Shown: positions 55,107 to 63,390 of the stretch, piece by piece
How the letters are laid out: each line of letters starts with the position of its first letter
How positions within the stretch are numbered: the first letter of the stretch is position 1
NCBI RefSeq assembly: GCF_008704795.1
Contig: NZ_CP023690.1
Location: 6,768,501-6,832,500 of the forward strand
From: Streptomyces spectabilis
Lineage (GTDB): Bacteria > Actinomycetota > Actinomycetes > Streptomycetales > Streptomycetaceae
DNA length: 64,000 nt
Direction of reading: 5' to 3'
Notes under the pieces: generated by a model
Database searches by the model: none
What the model was told of the DNA's origin: nothing
Seen by the model: only the letters and a program-made list of their open reading frames with translations
Position numbers and translations under genes: made by a program

Positions 55107-56525
55107 ATGGCCCCTGCTGCCATGAACCGTTGGACCAAGTCCCTCGCCGCGGCCAAGCCGGTCCCGTACTGGCTGGACGACCCGAACAAACCCGACCCCG
55201 AACCCGCGCTCGTCGGTGACGAGCGCGCCGACCTGCTCGTCGTCGGCGGCGGCTACAGCGGTCTGTGGACCGCCCTGATCGCCAAGGAGCGCGACCCCGG
55301 CCGCGACGTCGTCCTCGTCGAGGGCCGCGAGATCGGCTGGGCCGCCTCGGGGCGCAACGGCGGCTTCTGCGCCGCGTCCCTCACCCACGGCGTGCCCAAC
55401 GGCCTGGCCCGCTGGCCGGACGAGATCGCCAGGATCGAGGAGCTCGGCGCCCGCAACCTCGACGAGATCGAGGCGGCCGTCAAGCGCTACGCCATCGACT
55501 GCGACTTCGAGCGCACCGGCGAGATCGACGTCGCGACGCAGCCGCACCAGCTCGCCGAACTCCACGAGATGTACGAGGAGATGGCTGCCCGGGGCCTGAC
55601 CGGATCCGCCGAGATGCTGGACGCGGACGAGCTGCGCGAGCAGGTCGACTCGCCGACCTTCCTCGGCGGCTTCTGGGACCGCGACGGCGTCGCCATGCTG
55701 CACCCGGCGAAGCTCGCCTGGGGCCTCAAGCGCGCCTGCCGCGAGCTCGGCGTGCGCGTCTACGAGCACACGCCCGCGCTCCAGCTCGCCCCCGCCGGCG
55801 CCGGAATGGCGATCCGCACCCCGTACGGCAGGGTCTTCGCCCGCCATGTCGCGCTCGGCACGAACGTCTTCCCGTCCCTGGTCAAGCGGGTGCGCGCGTA
55901 CACGGTCCCGGTGTACGACTACGCGCTCATGACCGAGCCGCTCACGCCGGACCAGATGGCCGCCATCGGCTGGAAGAACCGCCAGGGCCTCGGCGACGCG
56001 GCCAACCAGTTCCACTACTTCCGGCTCTCCGCCGACAACCGCGTCCTGTGGGGCGGGTACGACGCGATCTACCCGTACGGCGGCAAGGTGCGCGCCGAGT
56101 ACGACCACCGCCCCGAGACGTACGCGAAGCTCGCCGGGCACTTCTTCACCTGCTTCCCGCAGCTGGAGGGCGTGCGGTTCACGCACGCGTGGGGCGGCGC
56201 GATCGACACGTGCTCGCGCTTCTCGGCGTTCTTCGGCACGGCGCACGGGGGCCGGGTCGCGTACGCCGCCGGGTACACCGGCCTCGGCGTCGGTGCCACG
56301 CGCTTCGGCGCCGACGTGATGCTGGACCTCCTCGCGGGCGAGCGCACCGAGCGGACGGCCCTGGAGATGGTCCGCTCCAAGCCGCTGCCGTTCCCGCCCG
56401 AGCCCTTCGCCTGGACGGGGGTGACCCTGACCAAGTGGGCCCTTGCCCGCGCGGACGCCAACGCGGGCAAGCGGAACGTCTGGCTCAGGGCGATGGACAA
56501 GGTGGGGCTCGGCTTCGACAGCTGA
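55107..56525 (+). CDS. puuB: FAD-dependent oxidoreductase, gamma-glutamylputrescine oxidase (PuuB) type
   Basis: 472 residues. N-terminal FAD motif LLVVGGGYSGLWTALIA and the covalent-type GWAASGRNGGFC segment, then the DAO fold ending GYTGLGVGATRFGADVMLDL. It oxidises a primary amine to an aldehyde plus ammonia and peroxide, with gamma-glutamylputrescine the expected substrate from context. ATG 55107 has GGGAGTGG upstream. Last gene of the polyamine unit, closed by a hairpin. A gamma-glutamylpolyamine synthetase is not in this window. Confidence 0.85.
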   Translation: MAPAAMNRWTKSLAAAKPVPYWLDDPNKPDPEPALVGDERADLLVVGGGYSGLWTALIAKERDPGRDVVLVEGREIGWAASGRNGGFCAASLTHGVPNGLARWPDEIARIEELGARNLDEIEAAVKRYAIDCDFERTGEIDVATQPHQLAELHEMYEEMAARGLTGSAEMLDADELREQVDSPTFLGGFWDRDGVAMLHPAKLAWGLKRACRELGVRVYEHTPALQLAPAGAGMAIRTPYGRVFARHVALGTNVFPSLVKRVRAYTVPVYDYALMTEPLTPDQMAAIGWKNRQGLGDAANQFHYFRLSADNRVLWGGYDAIYPYGGKVRAEYDHRPETYAKLAGHFFTCFPQLEGVRFTHAWGGAIDTCSRFSAFFGTAHGGRVAYAAGYTGLGVGATRFGADVMLDLLAGERTERTALEMVRSKPLPFPPEPFAWTGVTLTKWALARADANAGKRNVWLRAMDKVGLGFDS

Positions 56526-56540
56526 CCCCCTGAGCGGCTG

Positions 56541-56572
56541 CCCGCGCGCCACCCGTCCGGGCGGCGCGCGGG
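56541..56572 (+). terminator. Terminator of the polyamine operon
   Basis: CCCGCGCGCC (56541-56550) pairs with GGCGCGCGGG (56563-56572), a 10-bp stem 16 bases after the stop. Confidence 0.7.
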
Positions 56573-56731
56573 TGGACATCCGTCCGCCGTTGTCCACCGG
56601 CGTACGCCCTCACCACTCTGTGACACGCTTCACTACCAGCCAGTAGCCGAATCCGCGTAATGCCCGGGCCCCGAAGTCCTCTCCCTCGTGTCAGGCATCC
56701 GTACTGCACACGAAGACAGAGAGGTGGACTC

Positions 56732-57244
56732 ATGAACGGTTCAGGGGCGAAATCGGCGATGGAGTGGCTGGTGTCGGTGGCGCCGGATCCGGACGCCTGC
56801 CGCTGGGAGTGGGAACGCAACCCCCTCGGGGTCGCGCTGCTCCCGGCGGGCCGGCTCTGGGACGTGCTGATCCTGCCGGGCGAGCTCGGCCGTCCCACCC
56901 TCGACGTGCTGACGCGGGTGGTCGACCGCCCCGGTCCGGTGCTCGCCGACTTCGGCGACGCGCGGATGGGGTTCTTCGTGCCCCCGGGGACCGTGTCCCG
57001 CTGGGTGGGCACGGGAGTGCGCGGAGCGGGCCGCGGCACCTGGATCGTGGTGCCCTTCCCCGGTCGCTCCACGGGCGCGGTGCGCTGGCTGATCCCGCCG
57101 GACGGCTCGGGCACCCTGGTCGATCCGGCGCTCCTGGAGCTCGCGATGCACGAGGCGGCGGCGCAGCTCGCCCGGGACGTGCGAGCCGAACGGGATGCCT
57201 GGGGCGCCGCCCCTCGCGACCCGGGTGAGCCGCGCCCCGAGTGA
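56732..57244 (+). CDS. Conserved hypothetical protein
   Basis: 170 residues from ATG 56732 (MNGSGAKSAMEWLVSV), SD GAGGTGG. I do not recognise a firm family. It has a WEWERNPLGVALLPAG / RLWDVLILPGELG pattern and GTGVRGAGRGTWIVVPFPG. The first pattern loosely recalls N-terminal prim-pol-like proteins, but no catalytic residues can be assigned. No TM or signal peptide. Located between the polyamine operon and the chitinase, as I recall also in S. coelicolor. Confidence 0.7.
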   Translation: MNGSGAKSAMEWLVSVAPDPDACRWEWERNPLGVALLPAGRLWDVLILPGELGRPTLDVLTRVVDRPGPVLADFGDARMGFFVPPGTVSRWVGTGVRGAGRGTWIVVPFPGRSTGAVRWLIPPDGSGTLVDPALLELAMHEAAAQLARDVRAERDAWGAAPRDPGEPRPE

Positions 57245-57273
57245 CCCTTCGCCTCGTTCTTGGTGACGGGGAC

Positions 57274-57302
57274 TTGACAAGGGTATTGGTCTGGACCAGC
57301 TT
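57274..57302 (+). promoter_or_regulatory. Chitinase promoter with DasR-type operator (dre)
   Basis: A perfect -35 TTGACA (57274-57279) and a 17-bp spacer to a weak -10 CAGCTT (57297-57302). Inside lies ATTGGTCTGGACCAGC (57285-57300), which fits the dre consensus ACTGGTCTAGACCAST at 13 of 16 positions. DasR is the GntR-family repressor that releases chitinase genes when N-acetylglucosamine metabolites rise. Confidence 0.8.
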
Positions 57303-57345
57303 GAGTATGTCCTGCTCTCCAACACCCCCACTTATGGAGGCAGTT

Positions 57346-58500
57346 GTGGCACTCGTTTCTCGCCCGCGGGTTCGTCGTGGCTGGTCGCGCAGTTCCCCGC
57401 GCCCCTTCGGGGCGCTCGTGCTCGCGGTCGCCGGACTGCTCGCGGTCCAGAGTCCGCAGGCGGCAGCGGAGAGCAGCGCTCTGCCCGCGCACGCCCTCGT
57501 CGGCTACCTCCACACCAGCTTCGCCAACGGCTCCGGCTACACGCGCCTCGCCGAAACGCCGGCCAGCTGGGACATCATCGACCTGGCCTTCGGCGAGCCG
57601 ACCTCGGCGACCTCCGGCGACATCCGCTTCGGCCTCTGCCCCAGGAGCGAGTGCCCGAACGTCGAGACGAAGGACGAGTTCAAGGCCGCGGTCAAGGCCA
57701 AACAGGCCCAGGGCAAGAAGGTCCTGATCTCCATCGGCGGCCAGAACGGCCAGGTACAGCTCACCACCACCCAGGCCCGTGACACCTTCGTCTCCTCCGT
57801 GTCGGCGATCATCGACGAGTACGGACTCGACGGCCTGGACATCGACTTCGAGGGCCACTCCCTCTCCCTCGGCGCGGGCGACACCGACTTCAAGAACCCC
57901 AAGAGTCCGGTGATCGTCAACCTGATCTCCGCCGTGAAGACCCTCAAGGCCAAGTACGGCTCCGGCTTCACGCTCACCATGGCGCCCGAGACCTTCTTCG
58001 TGCAGCTCGGCTACCAGCACTACGGCCCCGGCCAGTGGGGCGGCGACCCGCGCGCGGGCGCCTATCTGCCGGTCATCCACGCCCTGCGCGACGACCTGAC
58101 CCTGCTGCACGTCCAGGACTACAACTCGGGGCCGGTCATGGGCCTCGACAACCAGTACCACCAGATGGGCGGCGCCGACTTCCACATCGCCATGACCGAC
58201 ATGCTCCTGACCGGCTTCCCGGTCAAGGGCAACGCGGCCAACGTCTTCCCGCCCCTGCCCCCGGAGAAGATCGCCATCGGCATGCCCGCGTCCCCGCACG
58301 CGGGCAACGGCCACGTCCCGCCCGCCGAGGTCAACAAGGCCCTCGACTGCCTCACCAAGAACACCAACTGCGGCTCCTACAAGCCCCACGGCAAGTGGCC
58401 CGCCCTCCGCGGCCTGATGACCTGGTCCATCAACTGGGACCGCTTCAACAACCGGGAGTTCTCGAAGAACTTCGACGCGTACTTCGGCCGAGCGACATGA
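57346..58500 (+). CDS. Secreted chitinase, glycoside hydrolase family 18
   Basis: 384 residues from GTG 57346, chosen for GGAGG at 57336-57340 (spacing 5). The signal peptide runs to about residue 34 (VQSPQAAAE). One GH18 TIM barrel with the catalytic DxxDxDxE motif as DGLDIDFE, and SIGG before it. No chitin-binding or linker module, so this is a single-domain enzyme that hydrolyses chitin beta-1,4 bonds. Controlled by the DasR-type operator. Its last 56 bases overlap the convergent PAP2 gene. Confidence 0.93.
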   Translation: MALVSRPRVRRGWSRSSPRPFGALVLAVAGLLAVQSPQAAAESSALPAHALVGYLHTSFANGSGYTRLAETPASWDIIDLAFGEPTSATSGDIRFGLCPRSECPNVETKDEFKAAVKAKQAQGKKVLISIGGQNGQVQLTTTQARDTFVSSVSAIIDEYGLDGLDIDFEGHSLSLGAGDTDFKNPKSPVIVNLISAVKTLKAKYGSGFTLTMAPETFFVQLGYQHYGPGQWGGDPRAGAYLPVIHALRDDLTLLHVQDYNSGPVMGLDNQYHQMGGADFHIAMTDMLLTGFPVKGNAANVFPPLPPEKIAIGMPASPHAGNGHVPPAEVNKALDCLTKNTNCGSYKPHGKWPALRGLMTWSINWDRFNNREFSKNFDAYFGRAT

Positions 58501-59146
58501 CCCACAGCAGCCCCCCGCACAGCAGCCAGCTCGCCACGACGTCCGCGGGCCAGTGGTAGCCGCTGACGACCAGGCCGAGTCCCACGGCGAGGTTCACCAG
58601 GACGCAGACGGCGGTCAGGGCGCGCGGGGCGCGCAGGCAGGGGAGGAGCAGGAGCGTGGCGGCGCCGTAGGCGACGGTGGCGGTGGCCGTGTGGCCGGAG
58701 GGGTAGTAGCCGGTGCCGTCCATGCCCGGCGGGGCGCCGCGGTCGACGGCCGCCTTCAGAGGTACGACCAGAGCGGGCACGGCGGCCATGGCGAGCGCCG
58801 CGAGCAGCGGCGGGAGCCACCAGCGGTGCGTGCCCGCACGGCGGCCGCGCCACGCCGTGTACGCGAGGGCGGCGGCGAGCACCGGAAGCGCGACCGTCAT
58901 GTTGCCCAGGTCGGCGAAGAACTCGGCGAGGGGGCGGGGCAGCAGCGCGCCGGAGAGGGCACGGCCGAGGCGTTCGTCGAGCCGGCGCACGGGGCCGTCG
59001 GCGGCGATCTGCCAGGTGAGAAGGGCGAAGAGCAGCGTGCCCACCGCGAGGAGAACGAGGTGGACGGTCGGCCGCCCCGGAACAGGGGGCCTATTACCTT
59101 GTGAGGTAGGCGCACACTGGTGGTGCGGGTCCGAGGAGGCGGCCAT
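58445..59146 (-). CDS. PAP2 superfamily membrane phosphatase
   Basis: 233 residues from ATG 59146. Five to six TM segments. Phosphatase motifs PLKAAVDRGAPP (C1, with RGAP), YYPSGHT (C2) and VSGYHWPADV (C3), so a lipid phosphatase or undecaprenyl pyrophosphate-type enzyme is likely. Convergent overlap with the chitinase. The ATG lies inside CCATGG shared with a plus-strand start and has no SD, so an internal start is possible. Confidence 0.82.
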   Translation of the reverse strand: MAASSDPHHQCAPTSQGNRPPVPGRPTVHLVLLAVGTLLFALLTWQIAADGPVRRLDERLGRALSGALLPRPLAEFFADLGNMTVALPVLAAALAYTAWRGRRAGTHRWWLPPLLAALAMAAVPALVVPLKAAVDRGAPPGMDGTGYYPSGHTATATVAYGAATLLLLPCLRAPRALTAVCVLVNLAVGLGLVVSGYHWPADVVASWLLCGGLLWVMSLGRSTRRSSSRTPGC

Positions 59147-59423
59147 GGGCCACAGCCTGTCAGGAAAGATCGGCCGCGAGTATCCGAGGGTGTCCGTGGC
59201 GGGGGACCGCTCCATTCCTGAGCAGCACTTCGACAACGTCGTACCGCGCCGGGTCACGGTGAAGCGGGACCGCTCGCAGGTGCTCGCCCTGAAGGTCCGA
59301 GCAGGCGATCTCTTCAGGAGCTCGTCCTTGCACCGCGCAGTGAGATCCCGGAGTAACTGCGCGGTCTCCCTACGGTCCTCATCCAGGAACCAGTCCGAAC
59401 GACGGCCCTCTGCTCTGATGTAG
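59145..59423 (+). CDS. Possible truncated ORF of unknown function
   Basis: 92 codons from ATG 59145, with a very good SD GAGGAGG (59133-59139). Residues 1-55 (MGHSLSGKIGREYPRVSVAG onward to about KVRAGDL) show coding-like third positions. After about 59306 the frame loses coding character and runs antisense to a minus-strand ORF. It looks like the 5' part of a gene cut by a rearrangement. No family recognised. Confidence 0.3.
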   Translation: MGHSLSGKIGREYPRVSVAGDRSIPEQHFDNVVPRRVTVKRDRSQVLALKVRAGDLFRSSSLHRAVRSRSNCAVSLRSSSRNQSERRPSALM

Positions 59424-59614
59424 TGGAAGAGTCGGCGGCTGACGATGAGCTGGTCCTGCACCCTCTCCGGGTCTGGTCCCACCGCCAGTCGATGACGGCG
59501 AGTACGCCACGTGCGGAAAATGGTGTAGAGGGTCGCGCAGAAAGCCAGCCAGCCGGTGCGAACTTCGGCCAATCGTTCCACCAGGGAGAAGGAGCCATCC
59601 CGGGAGTGTTCCAT
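59306..59614 (-). pseudogene. Possible 3'-truncated hypothetical gene
   Basis: From ATG 59614 about 103 residues look coding: LVERLAEVRTGWLAFCATLY, then QDQLIVSRRLFHYIRAEGRR and ETAQLLRDLTARCKDELLKR. It appears helical and charged. Beyond about 59306 the frame stays open into the PAP2 gene but reads antisense to another coding-like ORF, so the natural C-terminus seems lost. No family recognised. No clear SD. Confidence 0.35.
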
Positions 59615-59912
59615 CGGCGACTGCCGTGACCCCCATCGATCAAACCTGTCAGCGAGCAGGACGGATCACCCAGGCGCTCCCGGTGCCGATCTTGCCGACT
59701 CCGGGACCCATCCCCTCTCCCGCCCCAGGGGCGATCACTCAAGTGGGAGGGCAGCAGCGGCTGAGCACGTGCTTCCGAAGACCCGGCCTAGTCGAGGCTC
59801 CCAACAAACGGAGCATGCCGGGAGCCTCACACCAGTTACTTCTGTGCAAGTTTCTCAGTATCTGGCAGGGCCCCTGCCCTGCGACAGGTCAAGAGGCCCT
59901 GCTGGTCGGCAG
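59615..59912. other. 298-bp region without a clear gene
   Basis: Short plus-strand frames here lack coding bias and an SD. The only clear structure is the hairpin at 59794-59828. Confidence 0.45.
59794..59828 (-). terminator. Hairpin downstream of the small secreted protein gene
   Basis: GAGGCTCCC (59794-59802) pairs perfectly with GGGAGCCTC (59820-59828) across a 17-base loop, 85 bases beyond the minus-strand stop at 59913. Confidence 0.55.
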
Positions 59913-60239
59913 CTAGGCCCGGGCGAACTCGCGTTCGAGGCCCCGTACCGTTCCAGAGCATTTAGCGCTGGACGTAGCACCGTACTTGTTCTTGGGGATC
60001 GGAGTCACCCACCGGCCGTAGATTGTGCCCTTGCCAGGGCACGCAGCAACTACTCGGTACTTGTGAAATCTCGGAAGACTGGCGTAACCGCACTTCGCAT
60101 TCGCCTTGTGGCTGCCGTTAGACTTCCATATCTTGCATTTTGGAACCCTCATTGCCTCGGCCGGGCTTGCCATGAACACCCCTGACAGCAACGCCATTCC
60201 GGTGACAGCGGCCACGGAGGCCATTCGAAGAGAACGCAT
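59913..60239 (-). CDS. Small secreted cysteine-containing protein
   Basis: 108 residues. Sec signal peptide of about 29 residues (cleavage after SPAEA), then a basic mature protein of about 79 residues with four cysteines (KCKIW, KCGYA, ACPGK and KCSGT), enough for two disulfides. SD GAGGAAG just before the ATG. I do not recognise a family. It lies upstream in the same orientation as nothing obvious, but directly downstream of the protease gene on the minus strand (134-base gap), so cotranscription is possible. Confidence 0.7.
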   Translation of the reverse strand: MRSLRMASVAAVTGMALLSGVFMASPAEAMRVPKCKIWKSNGSHKANAKCGYASLPRFHKYRVVAACPGKGTIYGRWVTPIPKNKYGATSSAKCSGTVRGLEREFARA

Positions 60240-60372
60240 ACTTCCTCACTTTCATGCGAACTGATACCTATCTCATTCTGCGGAGATGGCCCATCGCCAA
60301 TGGAGACTTACAGAACTCTCGGGTAGAGACCCAGTGAGCGAGCCGACTCGGGAGGCAGGCCACGCCGCGCGA

Positions 60373-62430
60373 TCACGCTGGCACTACGAGCTGATGCTCT
60401 GTGCCGATGCCCGATGCGTTGCCGTTGGCGTAGAGCGTGAGTTCGCCGTCCGACCACCGCACGATGGTGTCATCGGACCAAGGGTTGTCGGTGAAGTCGC
60501 CGCCGCTTACCACAAGGGCGTGCTTCCACAGGCTGTTGGGGGCCTTCCACTGGTGCTCGCCCCAGGAGGAACCAGTACCGGTGAAGTCCTGATAGTGCGT
60601 CAATTCACCATCAGACCACCGCACTACGAGATCCCAAGTATCATCACCAGCGTAGTCTCCGGCAGTGATCTGCGCGGAGTGCTTCCAGGTACCAGCTTCC
60701 GACGTACCGGGAGAGACGACCTTGATCTCGCTACCGAGCTTCTTGTCGTTGCCAGTGTTCTGATAAAGGGTTACTTCGCCGTCGGACCAGCGTACGACGA
60801 GGTCGTCCTGCCACTTGTTACCGCCGAAGCGGCCGGCCGCCATCACCACGGCGTGCTTCCACGTGCCGTTGGGCGCCGCCAGTTGATACTCGCCGTGGAA
60901 CCCATTCTCGTCCACCGACGGGTACAGCGTTACTTCACCATCCGACCAGCGCACGATGAGGTCCGAGCCGTTGTCGCCAGTGAAGTCGCCAGCCACGATC
61001 TGCTCGGCGTGGTCGCGCCACAGAGCGTTGGCGCCTTTGACCTTGAACTCCTTGTCGAAGTAGTTCTTGTTCCCGCCCGCACCGCGGTAGATGGTCAGTT
61101 CGCCGTCGGACCACTTGACGAACATGTCCATGCGGTCTTCGGGGACAGGGCTTCCCAGAGCGAAGTAGCCATTGGCGATGGACTTGGCATGCTTCCAGGT
61201 ACCCGCCGCAGGGAGCACTGAGTCAGTCAGGGGCGGCAGCTTGACCCCAACCGGCTGCTCGCCCGCCTTGGCGGCCTCGTAGATGCGCTTAACGTCGTTG
61301 TCGAAGTAGGACGAGTAAGAGGTGTTGGCACTGTGGCCGCCGGTCATCCAGCCGCCGGTGACGCCGATGACCTTGGGCGACTCACTGCCCGCGATGATGA
61401 AGGGTCCGCCAGAGGTACCGCCCACATAGCCGTCACAGTGGACCTCGGAGAAGGTGCCGCCGCGCCAGAGCCGTCCTTTGCTGTCACGGGCGTTGGCAGT
61501 GGTGAACTTCTTCATCGGCGTGGTGCAGCTGAGCGGGTCCTGCTTCGGCTTGTAATTGCCATTCCCGTACAAGTACGGGTACCCGATGACGTGCATGGTG
61601 TGCTTGAAGCCGGTGCTGAAGCCCATAGGGATGGATCCGACCACGTCTTCGAGCTTCTTGCCGTCACTGCGTGGCTGGGTGGCGAGGAACGCGACATCGA
61701 CGCCCGTGAAGTTCTCCTCGCTCTTCTTGGATCCGGTGTAGCCGGGATCCTTGACGATGGACCCCTTCTTAATGGGGAACATGCCGTAGGGCTTCGGATC
61801 CGTCGAGCTGTGCTTCGGCACGAAGATCATGTTCTCGTTCTGGTCGCTGCTGTCGAAGCAGTGCGCCGCAGACACGACCAGATTCTTGCCCGGAGAGGGA
61901 ACGACGGTGCCGCCGCAGAACCGGTAGTCGTACCGGTCAGGGAAGTCGTTGCCTGCCTTCCTCGCCCAGTAGAAGGTGCCGACCTCCTTGATGCCCTTGA
62001 AGGTGTGTGAGGGCGACCGCAGCATTCGTTCACGCTTCGGCTCGGACTGATGGGCTTCCTGGTCCAGCTCCTTCTGGGCTAGAGCGTCACGAGCTTGCTG
62101 TTCTTCCACCGGCTTGGCCTCGGCCATACGCTCCGGGGTCCAGAACTTCTCCATCTCGGCGGCCAGTTCTGCGTCCTGGTCGCCATTCTGCGGCGCCGGA
62201 GACAGGGTCGGAGTGTCCGGGGGCGGCGTGGTCGGCGCCTCGGGCGTGACGGATTCCTGCGGTGGAGTCGGTGATTCCGATACGTCTGGTTCTGCAAGGC
62301 CGTCTAGCGGTCCTCCGGTGGAGGCAGCAGAGGTAGTGGGTGTGGGGCTCTCGGTGGCCCATGCCGGCCCGGTGGCCGTTAGCATCGCCGCTGCGGCGAC
62401 TATCGCGGGCAGGCTGCGTCTTATTCTCAA
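60373..62430 (-). CDS. Secreted trypsin-like serine protease with C-terminal repeat domain
   Basis: 685 residues from TTG 62430, preceded by GGGGGGA; GTG 62445 is an alternative. Signal peptide to about residue 25 (GPAWA). A Pro/Thr/Ser-rich linker (26-85) and a charged stretch to 140 follow. The chymotrypsin-fold protease has His190 (VVSAAHC), Asp245 (GVDVAFLA) and Ser340 (GGTSGGPF). From residue 410, five repeats carry (K/R)WSDGE(L/V)T-Y, resembling FG-GAP/VCBS blades, likely a propeller or binding module. Substrate unknown. Confidence 0.85.
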   Translation of the reverse strand: MRIRRSLPAIVAAAAMLTATGPAWATESPTPTTSAASTGGPLDGLAEPDVSESPTPPQESVTPEAPTTPPPDTPTLSPAPQNGDQDAELAAEMEKFWTPERMAEAKPVEEQQARDALAQKELDQEAHQSEPKRERMLRSPSHTFKGIKEVGTFYWARKAGNDFPDRYDYRFCGGTVVPSPGKNLVVSAAHCFDSSDQNENMIFVPKHSSTDPKPYGMFPIKKGSIVKDPGYTGSKKSEENFTGVDVAFLATQPRSDGKKLEDVVGSIPMGFSTGFKHTMHVIGYPYLYGNGNYKPKQDPLSCTTPMKKFTTANARDSKGRLWRGGTFSEVHCDGYVGGTSGGPFIIAGSESPKVIGVTGGWMTGGHSANTSYSSYFDNDVKRIYEAAKAGEQPVGVKLPPLTDSVLPAAGTWKHAKSIANGYFALGSPVPEDRMDMFVKWSDGELTIYRGAGGNKNYFDKEFKVKGANALWRDHAEQIVAGDFTGDNGSDLIVRWSDGEVTLYPSVDENGFHGEYQLAAPNGTWKHAVVMAAGRFGGNKWQDDLVVRWSDGEVTLYQNTGNDKKLGSEIKVVSPGTSEAGTWKHSAQITAGDYAGDDTWDLVVRWSDGELTHYQDFTGTGSSWGEHQWKAPNSLWKHALVVSGGDFTDNPWSDDTIVRWSDGELTLYANGNASGIGTEHQLVVPA

Positions 62431-62595
62431 GGTTGTTCCCCCCACAAAACTAGCCTCGGGCAGCCCGAGACCTGCTTGGCCTAGATCAAACAAGAAGGTA
62501 CATTACCTCTACACCTAACGACGCGCCCCTTAAGGCACTTTCAAGCCATCGGGCCCTAAGTGGACATGGTGGTCCGCTAGTTGAATGGAGTAGCA

Positions 62596-63354
62596 GTGGA
62601 CAAGGCCAAGCGGTTTGCCCGGCGTGGGGTCCGGAGTGGGCTGCTCTCGGTGGCAGTGCTGCTCCTTGCGACAGCGTGCGCAACGTCGGACGAGGAGAAC
62701 TCATCGTCACCCTCCTCCTCGTCAACTCCACCTGCAGGCAGGGCTGATGCGCCATCCAAGGACAACCCAAACCTGCTACGGGGATTCCGCTCGTGGCTGA
62801 AGACGAACAAGTCAAGCAAGGACGACGAACTAGCAGAGCACGCGCTGTCCGTCAGCCTCGATTACTCCGACGGGCGTTCAGGTGTAGCCAAAGTCCTCAC
62901 CAACTACGGGCCCTGGGGTAGGGCTGAGAGCCAAGTCGGGCCTTTGGCAGAGGCGTTCACAGCATGGTGGGACAAGGACCCAGCAGCTAGCAGCGCCCAA
63001 TTCCTGAGTCAAGGGGGCAAGACCGTGAAGGAGACTGCGCTCTACGCCGGGGACAAACCGGAGAACCTCCTTACGGAGTTCCGCTCATGGGTCACCCAGA
63101 ACACCTCTGATGGAAGGCGACTCGCCCCCCACATCACAGCGCTCACCCTCGGCTACGGCGTGAAGGGCTCAGGTGCCGCAACAGTCTCGACGAATTACCT
63201 GACGTACAAGGCCCCGCAGACTCAGAACTGCCTGGAGTCCATCAGTGAGGCGTTCGCCGCGTGGTGGGAGAAAGAGAAGGGCGTCAGCAACGTGACGGTC
63301 ACCAGTGAAGACCAGGGTAGTCAGGCTGAGAAGGAGCTGACACCTGCATCATGA
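62596..63354 (+). CDS. Lipoprotein with internal duplication
   Basis: 252 residues from GTG 62596 (SD GGAG at 62587-62590). Signal peptide with lipobox LATAC (C28), then a Ser/Pro-rich tether. Two related halves follow: LRGFRSWLKTN with AEAFTAWWDKD, and LTEFRSWVTQN with SEAFAAWWEKE, about 95 residues apart. No known domain recognised. Surface-anchored and divergent from the secreted protease. Third-position GC is lower than in the core genes. Confidence 0.75.
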   Translation: MDKAKRFARRGVRSGLLSVAVLLLATACATSDEENSSSPSSSSTPPAGRADAPSKDNPNLLRGFRSWLKTNKSSKDDELAEHALSVSLDYSDGRSGVAKVLTNYGPWGRAESQVGPLAEAFTAWWDKDPAASSAQFLSQGGKTVKETALYAGDKPENLLTEFRSWVTQNTSDGRRLAPHITALTLGYGVKGSGAATVSTNYLTYKAPQTQNCLESISEAFAAWWEKEKGVSNVTVTSEDQGSQAEKELTPAS

Positions 63355-63390
63355 CCGGATGCGTTTTCCGACTACCGCGAGTTCAAGATC

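Noticed and set aside
58445..59614. A single 389-residue PAP2 protein with an N-terminal extension
   Set aside because: The frame is continuous, but codon character changes near 59306 and 59146 and the region between is antisense to a plus-strand coding-like ORF. Chance fusion of frames is more likely than a real extension.
59626..59916. Plus-strand 96-codon ORF
   Set aside because: Poor codon bias, no SD, Pro-rich, and overlaps a likely terminator of the opposite strand.
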